Origin: an uncultured Hungatella sp. | Lineage (GTDB): Bacteria > Bacillota > Clostridia > Lachnospirales > Lachnospiraceae | Direction: 5' to 3' | NCBI GenBank assembly: GCA_947089145.1 | Contig: CAMUJH010000017.1 | Span: 1 to 64,000 of the forward strand | DNA: 64,000 bases | Shown: piece by piece, positions 43,594 to 52,218 of the stretch | How the letters are laid out: each line of letters starts with the position of its first letter | Position numbering within the stretch: position 1 is the stretch's first letter | Program-made: the position numbers and the translations under genes | The notes under the pieces: model-generated | What the model saw: the letters and a program-made list of their open reading frames with translations, nothing else | What the model was told of the DNA's origin: nothing | Database searches by the model: none

Positions 43594-46530
43594 CTATCTC
43601 CTCCTGGTATAGCCGCCCTTCCACCGCCGGTCCGATATCGTCGCCTTGCTCCTCAGGCTGCCGGGACGGACGCCTTTCTGCATGTTGGCCTTGCTCCTTA
43701 GGCTTGCGCCTTTGTTGGCATGGACTCCCTTCATGAACCTTGACTTGGGGGCCGTGAACAGCTTCTTTTTGGACTTGGGCTCTTTTGACATGGCCCGGGA
43801 GGTAATCCGCTTGACAAGAACCAGGTGCCGATCAATAAAGATATAAAGCAGGATCAGGATGAAGAGCCAAAAAAAAGCCTTGGAGAAAAAACCGGCGACA
43901 AAATCTACAAGCCGGGAGACGCCGCCAGCGAAGGACGCATAGGGATCTGACGGGTCAGGGACGTAATAAAAACGTATCACGTTGTTCTCACCGGTCACGG
44001 TAAAGGGAAGGGTATCACTGGATTCTTCGTCCAGGATATAGCCGTCAGGATGGTACGGCCAGCACTGTTCCACGACGGGAGACGTAACAAGGACGTTTCC
44101 GGTCAGCGTCATGGCCTCCTTCCCATTCTTGTAATATTCCACCGTGTAAGGCAGCGTCTTCCCTTCATCCACATAACAATATTTGATTACGTTGCCATCT
44201 TTGGAGACGGAATAGGGCAGGGTAGTGCTGGAGGAAGTGTCCACCACGTACCCTTCCGGGCAGTCAAAGCCGTATTCCTTCACGGCGGGATTGAAGACGG
44301 AAACCGTCCTGCTGGCCGTCTCCACCAGCTTACCGTCCTTGTAGCATTCAACCGTATAGGGAAATACCGCCCCTTCGTCCTTCACGTAATAGACCTTTAT
44401 GCGCCCGCCCCCTTCCGGCACCGTATAGGGCATGGGCGTGCTGCGCTCCTGATCCGGCTTGTAATATTCCGGACAGCGGGAAGGGAAGGACTGCAGAACC
44501 GGGGAGGCGGACGGGACGTTTCCGGAAAAGACGCTCATGCGAAGCCCGTCCCTGTAGTATTCCACGGTGTAGGGGATGACCGTGTCCTGCCTCACGTAGT
44601 AATTCCTTACCGCGCCGCCATCCGCCGAAACCTCATAAGGAAGGGGAGTGCTGGCCGTCGTATCCAGCACGTATCCCCTGGGGCAGTAGGAGATGCAGGA
44701 CTTTACCAAAGGGTCGAATACCGAGACGGAAGCGGGGATCGTCTTAAATAATTCGCCGTCCTGGTAATACTCCACCGTATAAGGGAACGTCGCATAAAGA
44801 TCCCTTTTATAGTAAACATGTATGACGTTCTTCTCCTTTGTCACTTCGAAGGGCAGGAGCGTTGACGCTTTGGCATCCGGCAGATAATACTGGGGGCAGA
44901 AGTCCTCGCACTCCCTTACGATGCGCTCCCCGAACACGGGGACGCCGCCGGAAACCGTTTTAAAGACTTCCCCGTCCTTATGGTATTCCACGGTATAAGG
45001 AAGCCGGGCGTCAGGGTCCTTTTCATAATAAACGCATATCACCGCATCCTGCTGCGTAACCTCGAAGGGCAAAGCCGTCGAGGCTTCCCTGTCAACCAGG
45101 TAATGCTCAGGGCAGAAATCCCCGCACTGTTTAACCGTCCGGTCGCCAAACATGGGGACGGCCCCGGAAACCGTCTTAAAAAGCTCCCCGTCTTTATAGT
45201 ACTCCACGGAATAGGAATACTCGGCGTCCGGATCGGGCTCGTAATAGAGGCGGACGACCTGGCTGCCGTCTCCCAGGATCTTGGCGTCCTTGGGCTCGGT
45301 AAGCTCCTGGGAATAAAGGAAATAGGGGTACGACTTGGGGGTAAAGGAGGCGGGCTGCCCGGCTATCCCGGTAAGGGATTCCTCGGATTCCTTTATCCAC
45401 GTGACGGGGGCGTCCATGTCGGATACGTCCCGCTTATAATGCTCCACCTTGTAGGCGGCGACATAAGAAATCTCCATGCCGGCACCGCTTAAGGCGGACG
45501 TAAGGGAACCAAGCTCCAAAGGCTTCCTTAAGGCCGTGAGGGAAGAAGCGGCTGCAGAGGAACTGGCCGGGAGCTTTATGGAATCCCCGACGGACTTAAT
45601 CTCCTTGTCCAACAGGCTGTGATCCGAACCGGAGGCAGTGCCGCGGGCCCATAACGCCATGGAGCTATTGGAATATACATGATCCTTATAAACGCCGGTC
45701 TTACAATACGCCTCCGCATCAAAAACGCCGGGGAAGACCTTGAACGGGAAATTCATGACGGAACGGCAGTCAACCGTTTTAGAGGACACCGTAGCAGAGA
45801 AGGCGGAATCAGCGCCATTGACGGCTCCCGTATCCATCCAATAACTCTTGGCGATGCTTCGGAGCGAAACCTCCCGATAACCTTGGGCGGCGGACTCATC
45901 CGGCGTGTAAAATTTTACGACGACGGAACCGGAAGAGGAATACCAAGCGTAATTCGTAACGATTCCGAAAACCTCCATGCCCGCAGGCGCATAAATGTTT
46001 CTGCGGACATACAAGGTACGGCCGCTGGAAGCAGGGCCAGCATAAGAATCCGAATAGACATAGGCGTATCCGGAAACGTCCGAAGGGACGCTTACGTCTG
46101 AAAAGCGGGTTCCCTGGATGCCGCAGACGCCCAGGGAAGAGGAGGGAAGGGGGGAGGGGCCGGACGGCATGGAATAAAAACAGCTCCCATTCGAGTCCGT
46201 GCCTTCGTGCATGACGCCTTTTAATAGCCAGTCACGGACGCTCCAGTAAAGATCGTCCGTCCCATTGGCGGCAGATCCCCAGGACAGGCCGGAATAACCT
46301 TCAAGCTTGCGCAGCATGGCCTGGTCGCCCGTAGCCTCCAAGTATCCCCTGTATGCGGCCAGCCATTGCCCCACCTCGTTATAAGCGGAAATTCCGCAAG
46401 ACCGCAGGATCACGGAAAATATGTAGCATTCCGGCGACAAGTCATCCGCAAAGGAAGTAACCGCCTGGGATATGGAAAGCCCCACGACCAGGCCAAAAAC
46501 CGCAATGCGTTTTAATAGCTTCTTACCCAT
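43594..46530 (-). CDS. Giant phage surface protein with MucBP-like repeats and C-terminal anchor
   Basis: A protein of about 978 aa from ATG 46530 (GGGGAGG 9 bases upstream). 'AVFGLVVGLSISQAVTSFA' is a signal peptide. Residues about 30-400 are a globular domain with no recognised family. Then come six clear tandem repeats of about 70 residues plus a divergent first one. The repeat pattern is 'PYTVEYYKDGELFKTVSG', then 'FCPxxYxxD', 'ASTxLPFEV' and 'VYYxxD', close to MucBP. A transmembrane helix ('FFWLFILILLYIFID') and a basic cytoplasmic tail end the protein. It overlaps the Zot gene by 8 bases. It could be a host-binding or adhesin-like protein of the virion or of the lysogen surface. Confidence 0.78.
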   Translation of the reverse strand: MGKKLLKRIAVFGLVVGLSISQAVTSFADDLSPECYIFSVILRSCGISAYNEVGQWLAAYRGYLEATGDQAMLRKLEGYSGLSWGSAANGTDDLYWSVRDWLLKGVMHEGTDSNGSCFYSMPSGPSPLPSSSLGVCGIQGTRFSDVSVPSDVSGYAYVYSDSYAGPASSGRTLYVRRNIYAPAGMEVFGIVTNYAWYSSSGSVVVKFYTPDESAAQGYREVSLRSIAKSYWMDTGAVNGADSAFSATVSSKTVDCRSVMNFPFKVFPGVFDAEAYCKTGVYKDHVYSNSSMALWARGTASGSDHSLLDKEIKSVGDSIKLPASSSAAASSLTALRKPLELGSLTSALSGAGMEISYVAAYKVEHYKRDVSDMDAPVTWIKESEESLTGIAGQPASFTPKSYPYFLYSQELTEPKDAKILGDGSQVVRLYYEPDPDAEYSYSVEYYKDGELFKTVSGAVPMFGDRTVKQCGDFCPEHYLVDREASTALPFEVTQQDAVICVYYEKDPDARLPYTVEYHKDGEVFKTVSGGVPVFGERIVRECEDFCPQYYLPDAKASTLLPFEVTKEKNVIHVYYKRDLYATFPYTVEYYQDGELFKTIPASVSVFDPLVKSCISYCPRGYVLDTTASTPLPYEVSADGGAVRNYYVRQDTVIPYTVEYYRDGLRMSVFSGNVPSASPVLQSFPSRCPEYYKPDQERSTPMPYTVPEGGGRIKVYYVKDEGAVFPYTVECYKDGKLVETASRTVSVFNPAVKEYGFDCPEGYVVDTSSSTTLPYSVSKDGNVIKYCYVDEGKTLPYTVEYYKNGKEAMTLTGNVLVTSPVVEQCWPYHPDGYILDEESSDTLPFTVTGENNVIRFYYVPDPSDPYASFAGGVSRLVDFVAGFFSKAFFWLFILILLYIFIDRHLVLVKRITSRAMSKEPKSKKKLFTAPKSRFMKGVHANKGASLRSKANMQKGVRPGSLRSKATISDRRWKGGYTRRR

Positions 46531-47302
46531 CAACACAAACCTCCCCTTCCATTTTTGCCATTTCCGAAACAGGGCCATCGCCGTCTTTTTTTTGGCCGTC
46601 AGTCGTCCCTGCGGGGAAGATCGTGACCGTCCCCGCACCGGGCACCCTGCACCGGATTCCTTTCGCTTCATCCGCCTTTTCTGCCCTGTCTGGAGCGTCT
46701 AAAAGCGCAAACGTGTCATAAAGGCTGTAATACTTCTTCTGGCACCGGTAAAACTCGCTGCCTACCTTCTCCTTCATGGGGTACCAGACCTTCACCTTCA
46801 CGAACAGGCTTCCGGGCGCCATCATCGCCATGGACAAGAACCAGCCCCGCCATCCGATGTTGGACACCTTCCGATGGATAAACTCATACTCAATCAAGCT
46901 CCTGACCTGCCGGTCCAGCATCCGGTCAAACTGGGCGCATAAAAGTATGAAGAATCCGAAATGCCGGTGCATGGTGAAGAACCACGTCCACCGCTCCCGG
47001 CCCCGCACCGTCCAGTCCCTGGCGTTGAAGAGCAGCTGGGCCTCGTCGATGATTAAGAGGATGGAATCCTCCTTCATGCGGCGGCCCGTGAAATGCTCCC
47101 TGGAAACCGCCACCAGGGCATCCGGGTCAAGCTCATGGTTGGGGATGTAGCGGATGTCCTTCTTCCCACGTATTTTTATGTTGTCCACGTTGACCGGAAA
47201 GTTGCATAAGACGGTCTTCCCCATCCATAGCCAGTTGTAAATGGTCCTGGCGCAGTCCAAGGACTTGCCGGAACCGGGCGTGCCGCTGTAAAGCACGATC
47301 AT
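46523..47302 (-). CDS. Zot-domain ATPase (filamentous phage assembly protein pI)
   Basis: A 259-aa protein. Walker A is 'SGTPGSGKS' (about residue 6) and Walker B is 'LLIIDEAQLLFNARDW' (about 83). 'FFTMHRHFGFFILLCAQ' is the sensor region. All are typical of the Zot/pI family, which drives coat protein onto the ssDNA at the inner membrane. The C-terminal part has a hydrophobic stretch ('WFLSMAMMAPGSLFVKV') before an external tail. ATG 47302 is preferred over GTG 47311, since GAGGTG lies 6 bases before it. This is the strongest single marker of an inovirus. Confidence 0.93.
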   Translation of the reverse strand: MIVLYSGTPGSGKSLDCARTIYNWLWMGKTVLCNFPVNVDNIKIRGKKDIRYIPNHELDPDALVAVSREHFTGRRMKEDSILLIIDEAQLLFNARDWTVRGRERWTWFFTMHRHFGFFILLCAQFDRMLDRQVRSLIEYEFIHRKVSNIGWRGWFLSMAMMAPGSLFVKVKVWYPMKEKVGSEFYRCQKKYYSLYDTFALLDAPDRAEKADEAKGIRCRVPGAGTVTIFPAGTTDGQKKDGDGPVSEMAKMEGEVCVDG

Positions 47303-47347
47303 TACTTTCACCTCAATTCCTTATGATTTTTATTATGCCCCGCCGCC

Positions 47348-47581
47348 TTACTGGATGGCCTTGGCAAACCTTAACATGACGCTGGCAAGGTAAAAGACGG
47401 CCACGGCCGCACACCAGACCGCCAACAGTTTCATGAAGTCCGAAATCGGGATAAGCCAGTTTAAATATCCCAGGAACGGAAGCTCGGCCAGGCCGTCGAG
47501 GAAATCCCGAAAGGGGGAATCCGGCAGGATGGAAAGCGCCAAAATCAGGAGCCGCTTTAAACCTTTTAAAATAAATCCCAT
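47348..47581 (-). CDS. Small membrane protein (pVI-like position)
   Basis: A 77-aa hydrophobic protein between the pIII-like and Zot genes, the place of pVI in filamentous phages. 'GLKRLLILALSILPDSPF' opens the protein and 'MKLLAVWCAAVAVFYLASVM' near the C-terminus is a clear transmembrane helix. The ATG has GAGGT 6 bases upstream. pVI caps one end of the virion together with pIII. Similarity is by size, hydrophobicity and position only. Confidence 0.7.
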   Translation of the reverse strand: MGFILKGLKRLLILALSILPDSPFRDFLDGLAELPFLGYLNWLIPISDFMKLLAVWCAAVAVFYLASVMLRFAKAIQ

Positions 47582-47638
47582 ATAAATACCTCGTTTCCCT
47601 TAGATTTTCGAAACCGTGTTCCCATCCCGCATCCGGAG

Positions 47639-49180
47639 CTATCCCCGGATGAGGGAACGGGTGCCAAGCATCAGGGAGGCGCAGAAAAGGATGTCCAGCA
47701 TGATCCGTATCATGGCGGCCAAGGGCTCCCAGGGAGACAAATCAATCACGAAGTCATAACTGAAATCCCACTGGTCGTAATCAAACCGGAAGGGGATTAC
47801 AAACCTCGGGGCAACCGGTTCCGCAGCCAGGGTGCCAATCAGGTAGGCAAAGTCGAACGGGATGCAGAACGGGAACTTCCTGGAGATGATTTCCGGGACG
47901 GACAGCTGCTCCTGCGCTTCATCCCCGTCCAGGGCGAATGCGTCCGCAATGGCCTTCGCAATAGAGCCGGGCAGGGAAACCACATGGGACAGGATATCGG
48001 AAAGCGTCGCATCCCCGGCCGAGGGCACGTCGGTAACGTTCCCTATGGCGATGCCTCCCGCCTTCACGGCTTCCTTCACGTCGTCGATGGTCCCGGCCGG
48101 ATAAACGTCCGCAATGGCCCCGAGCCTTTCGGCGCCCGCAGCCATGTCGGCCGGCATGGCCAGCACGTCCGCAATGCATCCGGACGCCAGATCCATGACG
48201 TCGGCCCGGTATCCGTCCAAATCCATGGAAACGGTGCCGGAGACATAGGCGTTTTGGATCTCGCCCGTGCCCACGTAGACTTTGGCGTCCTCCAAGTCGG
48301 CAAAGACCGGAAAAGGAAGGCTCCCCGCATCAGCAGGCGAGCAAAGCACCCAGTTCCTCTGCCAATAGCTCATGCTGTCCGTGTTATACTTCAAAGTGCC
48401 GTCCCGGTTGACGTAGGCGCTGAAGGCAAATGCGGAATAAGACGCATACTTGCCGTTTGCTGCATCCCGCTGATACAAGTCAAGCTTCCTTTTGACAGCG
48501 TCATAAACGCCGAAAATGTCAAGGGAGTTCGCATAATACCAGTTTTGCACGTTCATAACTTCCGAACCGTAATTCGAAACGGCGTAGGCCGTCAGAAAAT
48601 ACGTATAACTGGAATCGCTGACAAAGAAGGGCGACGTCAGGTAACCGCTGGGAAGCGGATACTTCTCCCCCTTGCTCCATTCCGTGACGCCCCATACTTC
48701 CTCCACGGGGATGGCCGGGACCTGGATGAAGGCTCCCTTGTTCGTGATTCCGATGCAGCTTTTTAGGAAAGCTTTTAAATCGTCCGTCAGGACCTGGATT
48801 CCGGCGACCGTGTCGCCCCAGTCGCAGCAGACGGCGGAAATGAGGGCCCCTTCAATGATTACGAAAGTTTCCTGGATGCCCACGTCCCCGCTCCTGGCAT
48901 TGTCATAAACCCTCTGGGCATAGGAGCCCAGCTGCCGTGACGCCCCCCTGGCTAAATATTCCGCTTCCGAAGCCCAGGAGCCTATGAGGGCCTGGAAGGT
49001 TTCCGAAGTCGCCAGGATGCCGCAGGCGGCCAGGATGGCAAGAATGGCATAGGCGCCCGCCGCAACCGTTACCGAGGCGCTTGCCACGTAAGCCTCAACG
49101 GGGGAAAAGAGAACCAGGAAAGCGGACAGCAGCACGCAAAGCGCCCGCTTGACGCTGCCGAAAAACCTGTTAACGTTCAT
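47639..49180 (-). CDS. Phage minor coat/adsorption protein (pIII-like)
   Basis: A 513-aa protein from ATG 49180 (AAAGGTGG upstream; the in-frame GTG 49189 overlaps the ribosome site). 'ALCVLLSAFLVLFSPVEAYV' is a signal peptide. The long exported part has no known family. The C-terminal 90 residues 'RKFPFCIPFDFAYLIGTLAA', 'PRFVIPFRFDYDQWDFSYDF' and 'IDLSPWEPLAAMIRIML' end in a membrane helix, a pattern I associate with tail-tip proteins of Gram-positive filamentous phages. It sits right after the major coat gene, the pIII position, and would recognise the host receptor. Confidence 0.7.
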   Translation of the reverse strand: MNVNRFFGSVKRALCVLLSAFLVLFSPVEAYVASASVTVAAGAYAILAILAACGILATSETFQALIGSWASEAEYLARGASRQLGSYAQRVYDNARSGDVGIQETFVIIEGALISAVCCDWGDTVAGIQVLTDDLKAFLKSCIGITNKGAFIQVPAIPVEEVWGVTEWSKGEKYPLPSGYLTSPFFVSDSSYTYFLTAYAVSNYGSEVMNVQNWYYANSLDIFGVYDAVKRKLDLYQRDAANGKYASYSAFAFSAYVNRDGTLKYNTDSMSYWQRNWVLCSPADAGSLPFPVFADLEDAKVYVGTGEIQNAYVSGTVSMDLDGYRADVMDLASGCIADVLAMPADMAAGAERLGAIADVYPAGTIDDVKEAVKAGGIAIGNVTDVPSAGDATLSDILSHVVSLPGSIAKAIADAFALDGDEAQEQLSVPEIISRKFPFCIPFDFAYLIGTLAAEPVAPRFVIPFRFDYDQWDFSYDFVIDLSPWEPLAAMIRIMLDILFCASLMLGTRSLIRG

Positions 49181-49310
49181 AAAATCCACCTTTCTAAAAA
49201 AGGGCCCCTGGAAAACCAGGAAGCCCTTAAGACGCTTAAACCCGCCCCAGGAGTCTGAGAATTTTCATTTTAACGCAATCTGGAACCACCCTTAAGCGCC
49301 TGTTGGCTGG

Positions 49311-49628
49311 TTACGCATTGTTGGAAACCCTGCGGACCATAACAATGCAGATCGAAATGCCGATTCCCAAGGCTACCAGGGGGAACAGCACCGGGATCAT
49401 GTTGCCCACCATGCTGCCCACGGAGGTCACCATGTCCTGGATCGCAGTCTGCATGCCTGCGGAAATGGCATCAAACATGGCGCCAACGGGGGAACTGCTG
49501 GTATCAGCCGCCAGAGCCGTCATGGGGACGGCCAGACTGGTAACCACGGGAACCGCAACCAGGGCCGCTTTTTTAGCCTTCTCAGTTACCTGCCATGCCC
49601 CATCTTCAAGCAATTCCTTTCTTAACAT
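49311..49628 (-). CDS. Major coat protein (pVIII-like)
   Basis: A 105-aa preprotein with textbook pVIII layout. A long leader 'KKAALVAVPVVTSLAVPMTA' ends at an A-x-A-type signal peptidase site (TALA, then ADTSS). The mature part of about 64 residues has an amphipathic, acidic N-terminus, a single transmembrane helix ('VLFPLVALGIGISICIVMV') and a short basic tail ('RRVSNNA') that would contact the packaged ssDNA. Thousands of copies would form the virion tube. AGGTGG precedes the ATG and is shared with the end of the 43-aa gene just upstream. Confidence 0.88.
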   Translation of the reverse strand: MLRKELLEDGAWQVTEKAKKAALVAVPVVTSLAVPMTALAADTSSSPVGAMFDAISAGMQTAIQDMVTSVGSMVGNMIPVLFPLVALGIGISICIVMVRRVSNNA

Positions 49629-49634
49629 AAATTT

Positions 49635-49766
49635 TTACCACCTTTCTTTTTTATTTATTGATAACCACCTGCGTATAAAGAGGCAGGCGGATAACCAATC
49701 GAGAATCATTAGAACCAGTAAAGACAAGCCGAAGCAAGTCCAAATAAAACGAATAAACCGAAGCAT
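49635..49766 (-). CDS. 43-aa membrane protein (pVII/pIX-like)
   Basis: A short frame that gene finders commonly skip. It begins at ATG 49766, one base after the stop of the preceding 41-aa frame, and ends at 49635, just before the major coat gene. 'FIRFIWTCFGLSLLVLMILD' is a transmembrane helix with basic residues after it ('FIRRWLS', 'NKKERW'). Size, topology and position fit the pVII/pIX caps that lie before pVIII in filamentous phages. The tight spacing with both neighbours supports real translation. Confidence 0.7.
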   Translation of the reverse strand: MLRFIRFIWTCFGLSLLVLMILDWLSACLFIRRWLSINKKERW

Positions 49767-49767
49767 G

Positions 49768-49893
49768 TTAAAACCTCTTCATGATATTAATGAACATCTG
49801 CACTCCCAGGCCCGCAACCAACGGGTAGCAGCCTAATAGGAAGCCAACGCCGACAAAGGGGAACAGCCCCTGTAAAATGTCAAAAAAGTCCAT
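49768..49893 (-). CDS. 41-aa membrane protein (pVII/pIX-like)
   Basis: From ATG 49893, with GGAGGG 7 bases upstream, to a stop at 49768. The sequence starts 'MDFFDILQGLFPFVGVGFLL', runs through 'GCYPLVAGLGVQMFI' and ends 'NIMKRF': almost wholly hydrophobic with a basic end. This matches pVII/pIX in size and in the acidic N-terminus followed by one helix. It is followed one base later by the 43-aa frame. Together they form a probable cap pair. Confidence 0.72.
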   Translation of the reverse strand: MDFFDILQGLFPFVGVGFLLGCYPLVAGLGVQMFINIMKRF

Positions 49894-49914
49894 CCATCCG
49901 CCCTCCAAACCGGA

Positions 49915-50478
49915 TCATCTGTTAACCTTCCAGAACCTGGAAAAGATGGAAGCGCACAGGCAGCCAACCAGAAGGCATAACATGACGTCCGCAAAAAGCA
50001 AAAGCGACACGCAGGAAGCGAGGGAACCACGGCAGGCGGCAATGTTTTCCTGCCAGTACAGGGCGGCGTCCGGATCTTCCTCCGAATAAGTGAAGGCATC
50101 CAGCTGATCCATGACGTTGGAAGAGCCAGAGCTGCCGTAGCCTGACGCCGGATAGAGAAAAGAGGCTTCCTTGGAGGACTCCTCTTTTAGGCCGGACGTT
50201 TCTACTTCCTCTTCAGGAGCGGAAAAAACATCCGCCTCCGCTTCCGATTCCGGGGAGCCTTCAAAGGCTTCGGGGACGGATCCCGTCAAGTCCCCGTCCC
50301 TTGAATCCAGGGATTGCGTTTCAGCCTCTGACTGGGCCGCAGCGTCCAGGCCGGCCTCAGATGCGGACTCCGGACTAATTTGCCCTTCCGTTTCCGCTTC
50401 CAATTCCGTCACGGCTTCCGATTGCCCGGCGCCTTCCATGCCGTCCGCAATGGAGACGGGAATCGTTTCCAGTTCCAT
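49915..50478 (-). CDS. Acidic Ser/Glu-rich phage membrane protein
   Basis: A 187-aa protein. The first 120 residues are very rich in Glu, Ser and Ala ('EAETEGQISPESASEAGLDA'), probably disordered. Then comes 'NVMDQLDAFTYSEEDPDAAL' and a C-terminal transmembrane helix ('CVSLLLFADVMLCLLVGCLC'). No family is recognised. It has no signal peptide, so the acidic part would be exported by the C-terminal helix or stay inside. GGGGGG precedes the ATG. It lies between the ssDNA-binding candidate and the cap proteins. Confidence 0.65.
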   Translation of the reverse strand: MELETIPVSIADGMEGAGQSEAVTELEAETEGQISPESASEAGLDAAAQSEAETQSLDSRDGDLTGSVPEAFEGSPESEAEADVFSAPEEEVETSGLKEESSKEASFLYPASGYGSSGSSNVMDQLDAFTYSEEDPDAALYWQENIAACRGSLASCVSLLLFADVMLCLLVGCLCASIFSRFWKVNR

Positions 50479-50489
50479 AAGCGCCCCCC

Positions 50490-50942
50490 TTATTTCTTAC
50501 CGGAACGCCCGGAAGCGGGTTTTTCGGAGGCTTCCACGGGAGCGGTCATCTCGGAAGCTTCCGCAGGAGTCCCGGAAACGGCATTTTCGGAGGCTTCTGC
50601 AGAAGCTTCCGCAGCCTTGTCTGCGACGGCGGAAACGACGCCGATGAAGACGTCGGAAACATAGTCCAGATCCACGATCTTAAGGACCGGCTTGCCATCG
50701 GAACCAATGCTCATTTCAAACTTAGCGTTATACAAGGCGGGAGCCGACTTTATCTTCTTCATTAACCCGAAATCAATGGAGCCCTTCGCAGGCCGGGTGC
50801 CCTTGGAGCCGTTCTTGTTGTCCTCGGCACGCAGATCCGTGTTAAAGTAATAACTGCAGGTAACGCCCTGCTTGATTTCGCCAGTCGATTCGTCAGTAAT
50901 CTGGTACTGTCCGGCGTACAAAAGAATGATTTGCATTTCCAT
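50490..50942 (-). CDS. Probable ssDNA-binding protein (pV-like)
   Basis: A 150-aa protein from ATG 50942 (GAAAGGAGAA upstream). The first 105 residues are beta-rich with an OB-fold-like composition: 'MQIILLYAGQYQITDESTGE', 'GVTCSYYFNTDLRAEDN', 'APALYNAKFEMSIGSDGKPV'. The tail is a Glu/Ala/Ser-rich repeat with 'EASE' units. Filamentous phages coat progeny ssDNA with such a protein before coat exchange, and its gene precedes the coat genes, as here. The acidic tail resembles that of cellular SSBs. The call rests on position and fold impression. Confidence 0.62.
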   Translation of the reverse strand: MEMQIILLYAGQYQITDESTGEIKQGVTCSYYFNTDLRAEDNKNGSKGTRPAKGSIDFGLMKKIKSAPALYNAKFEMSIGSDGKPVLKIVDLDYVSDVFIGVVSAVADKAAEASAEASENAVSGTPAEASEMTAPVEASEKPASGRSGKK

Positions 50943-51053
50943 AAAATGAATTCTCCTTTCATTTTGGGCAGCCGTAAAAGGCCGCCTGAAATTAATTGAC
51001 ATAGGATGATGAATGTATGCTTAACCCGTAAAAGGCAAGCTTCTTTAAGGAGA

Positions 51054-51760
51054 GCCGCCCGGAAGAAACCAGAAGCCGCCGGGCGGCCTAAAAACGGATG
51101 TGCATCCGGAAAGCATAAAGAATGGAGGCCGCTAAGCCGGGACCAGCCCCGGACCCCGCCCGCAGGGGCAGTTTCCCATGCGGGATGACGAAAGACGTGC
51201 CATCCCGCACGGGAAAGCAAGAAAAAAGCGGATCTCCGGCCTGCAAATTTCCAGATGGAAAAGCAGGCAACCGCCAGCGGCGGCTTTAAAATTTGATCAG
51301 CCGTCCCACTAAGCGGCGCAACATCGTTCCTCCCACGCATTCAGCCGTACATGGGAGGACGGTCCCCCCATGCCCCGCCGTTCCTTAAACGCATGGCTTA
51401 TTATGGCCAACCGGAGCGAGGAGGGAATGAAAGTCCCCCCTACCCCCCAGGGGGTTAAGCAAGCGGTTGCGGGCCCTTATGCAAAACCAACCCGGACATT
51501 TGGCCGCAGGCATACGTTTCGGAAAGCAAGCGAGTGAAACCGCTACTGCAAACGCATCCCACATCCTTGGCCGCAGCCGCCAGAACCAGGGAAAAGCTAT
51601 GGTCAAGCAGGGGTTGTCAAAAAGCGTCAACCCCTGCCCCGGGCCAGCATCGGGGGGAGTCGGGCCGGTCAAGGGCCGGGTAGTATTTTCCCCGCAAAAG
51701 CAGCGGGGAAAATCTCCACCCTTAAACCCTTGACAGGCGGCGGGGCGCATCCTGCCCCGC
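51054..51760. other. Hairpin-dense non-coding region of the phage
   Basis: Bases 50943-51860 contain no credible gene but several perfect inverted repeats: GCCGCCCGG/CCGGGCGGC (51054-51062, 51079-51087), TGCGGGATG/CATCCCGCA (51179-51187, 51201-51209), GCAGGGGTTG/CAACCCCTGC (51607-51616, 51628-51637), ATTTTCCCCGC/GCGGGGAAAAT (51685-51695, 51703-51713) and GCGGGGC/GCCCCGC (51740-51746, 51754-51760). In ssDNA phages such hairpins act as complementary-strand origin and packaging signal. Which one does what cannot be read here. Confidence 0.6.
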
Positions 51761-51860
51761 TAGGCCCCGGCCCGCCTGGGGGACCAGCGGGGGAAAACCT
51801 AGGGATGCCGGGCGGGCTGCGGGAGGGACTGTTCTGAATGGCATAAGGACGCAGGGGCGG

Positions 51861-52100
51861 AAGACCGAAAAACTGGAAGACCAGAAAACTGGAGAGCCAG
51901 AAGACCGGAAGACCGAAGAACTGGAAGCCCAGAAAACCGGAGAACCGGAGAACCGGAGAACCGGAGAACCAGAAAACCAGAAAACCAGAAAACCGGAAGA
52001 CCGAAGAACTGGAAGCCCAGAAAACCGGAGAACCAGAAAACCGGAAGACCGAAAAACTGGAAGCTCAGAAGACCGGAGAACCAAAAAAACCAGAAGAAGG
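51861..52100. repeat. 30 x 8-bp tandem repeat (consensus AARACCRG)
   Basis: The 240 bases divide into exactly 30 units of eight with no insertion or deletion, for example AGAACCGG, AAAACCAG and AAGACCGA. Thymine is nearly absent from the + strand. A longer order is visible: AAGACCGA-AGAACTGG-AAGCCCAG-AAAACCGG occurs twice in exact copy. Reading frames on the - strand stay open only because of the period and are not regarded as genes. The bases 52101-52218 show nothing else. Confidence 0.85.
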
Positions 52101-52218
52101 TCAGAGCGATAATGAAAACCTGGTGTTTGGACATTCAGGGGACAAGGGCGGGGATTTCGGGAACGATATGAAGGATTCAAGGTACGATAAGAGGAGATGA
52201 AGGCAGGAAAACTGATTT

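Noticed and set aside
49833..50099. 88-codon - strand frame overlapping two phage genes
   Set aside because: It is in a different frame from the 187-aa and 41-aa proteins, which have ribosome sites and membrane helices.
51861..52100. CRISPR array
   Set aside because: The unit is 8 bp with no spacers and no cas genes nearby.
51722..52180. - strand frames of 111-152 codons through the 8-bp repeats
   Set aside because: They stay open only because the repeat has no - strand stop; peptides are monotonous Phe/Ser/Gly/Leu and lack a ribosome site.
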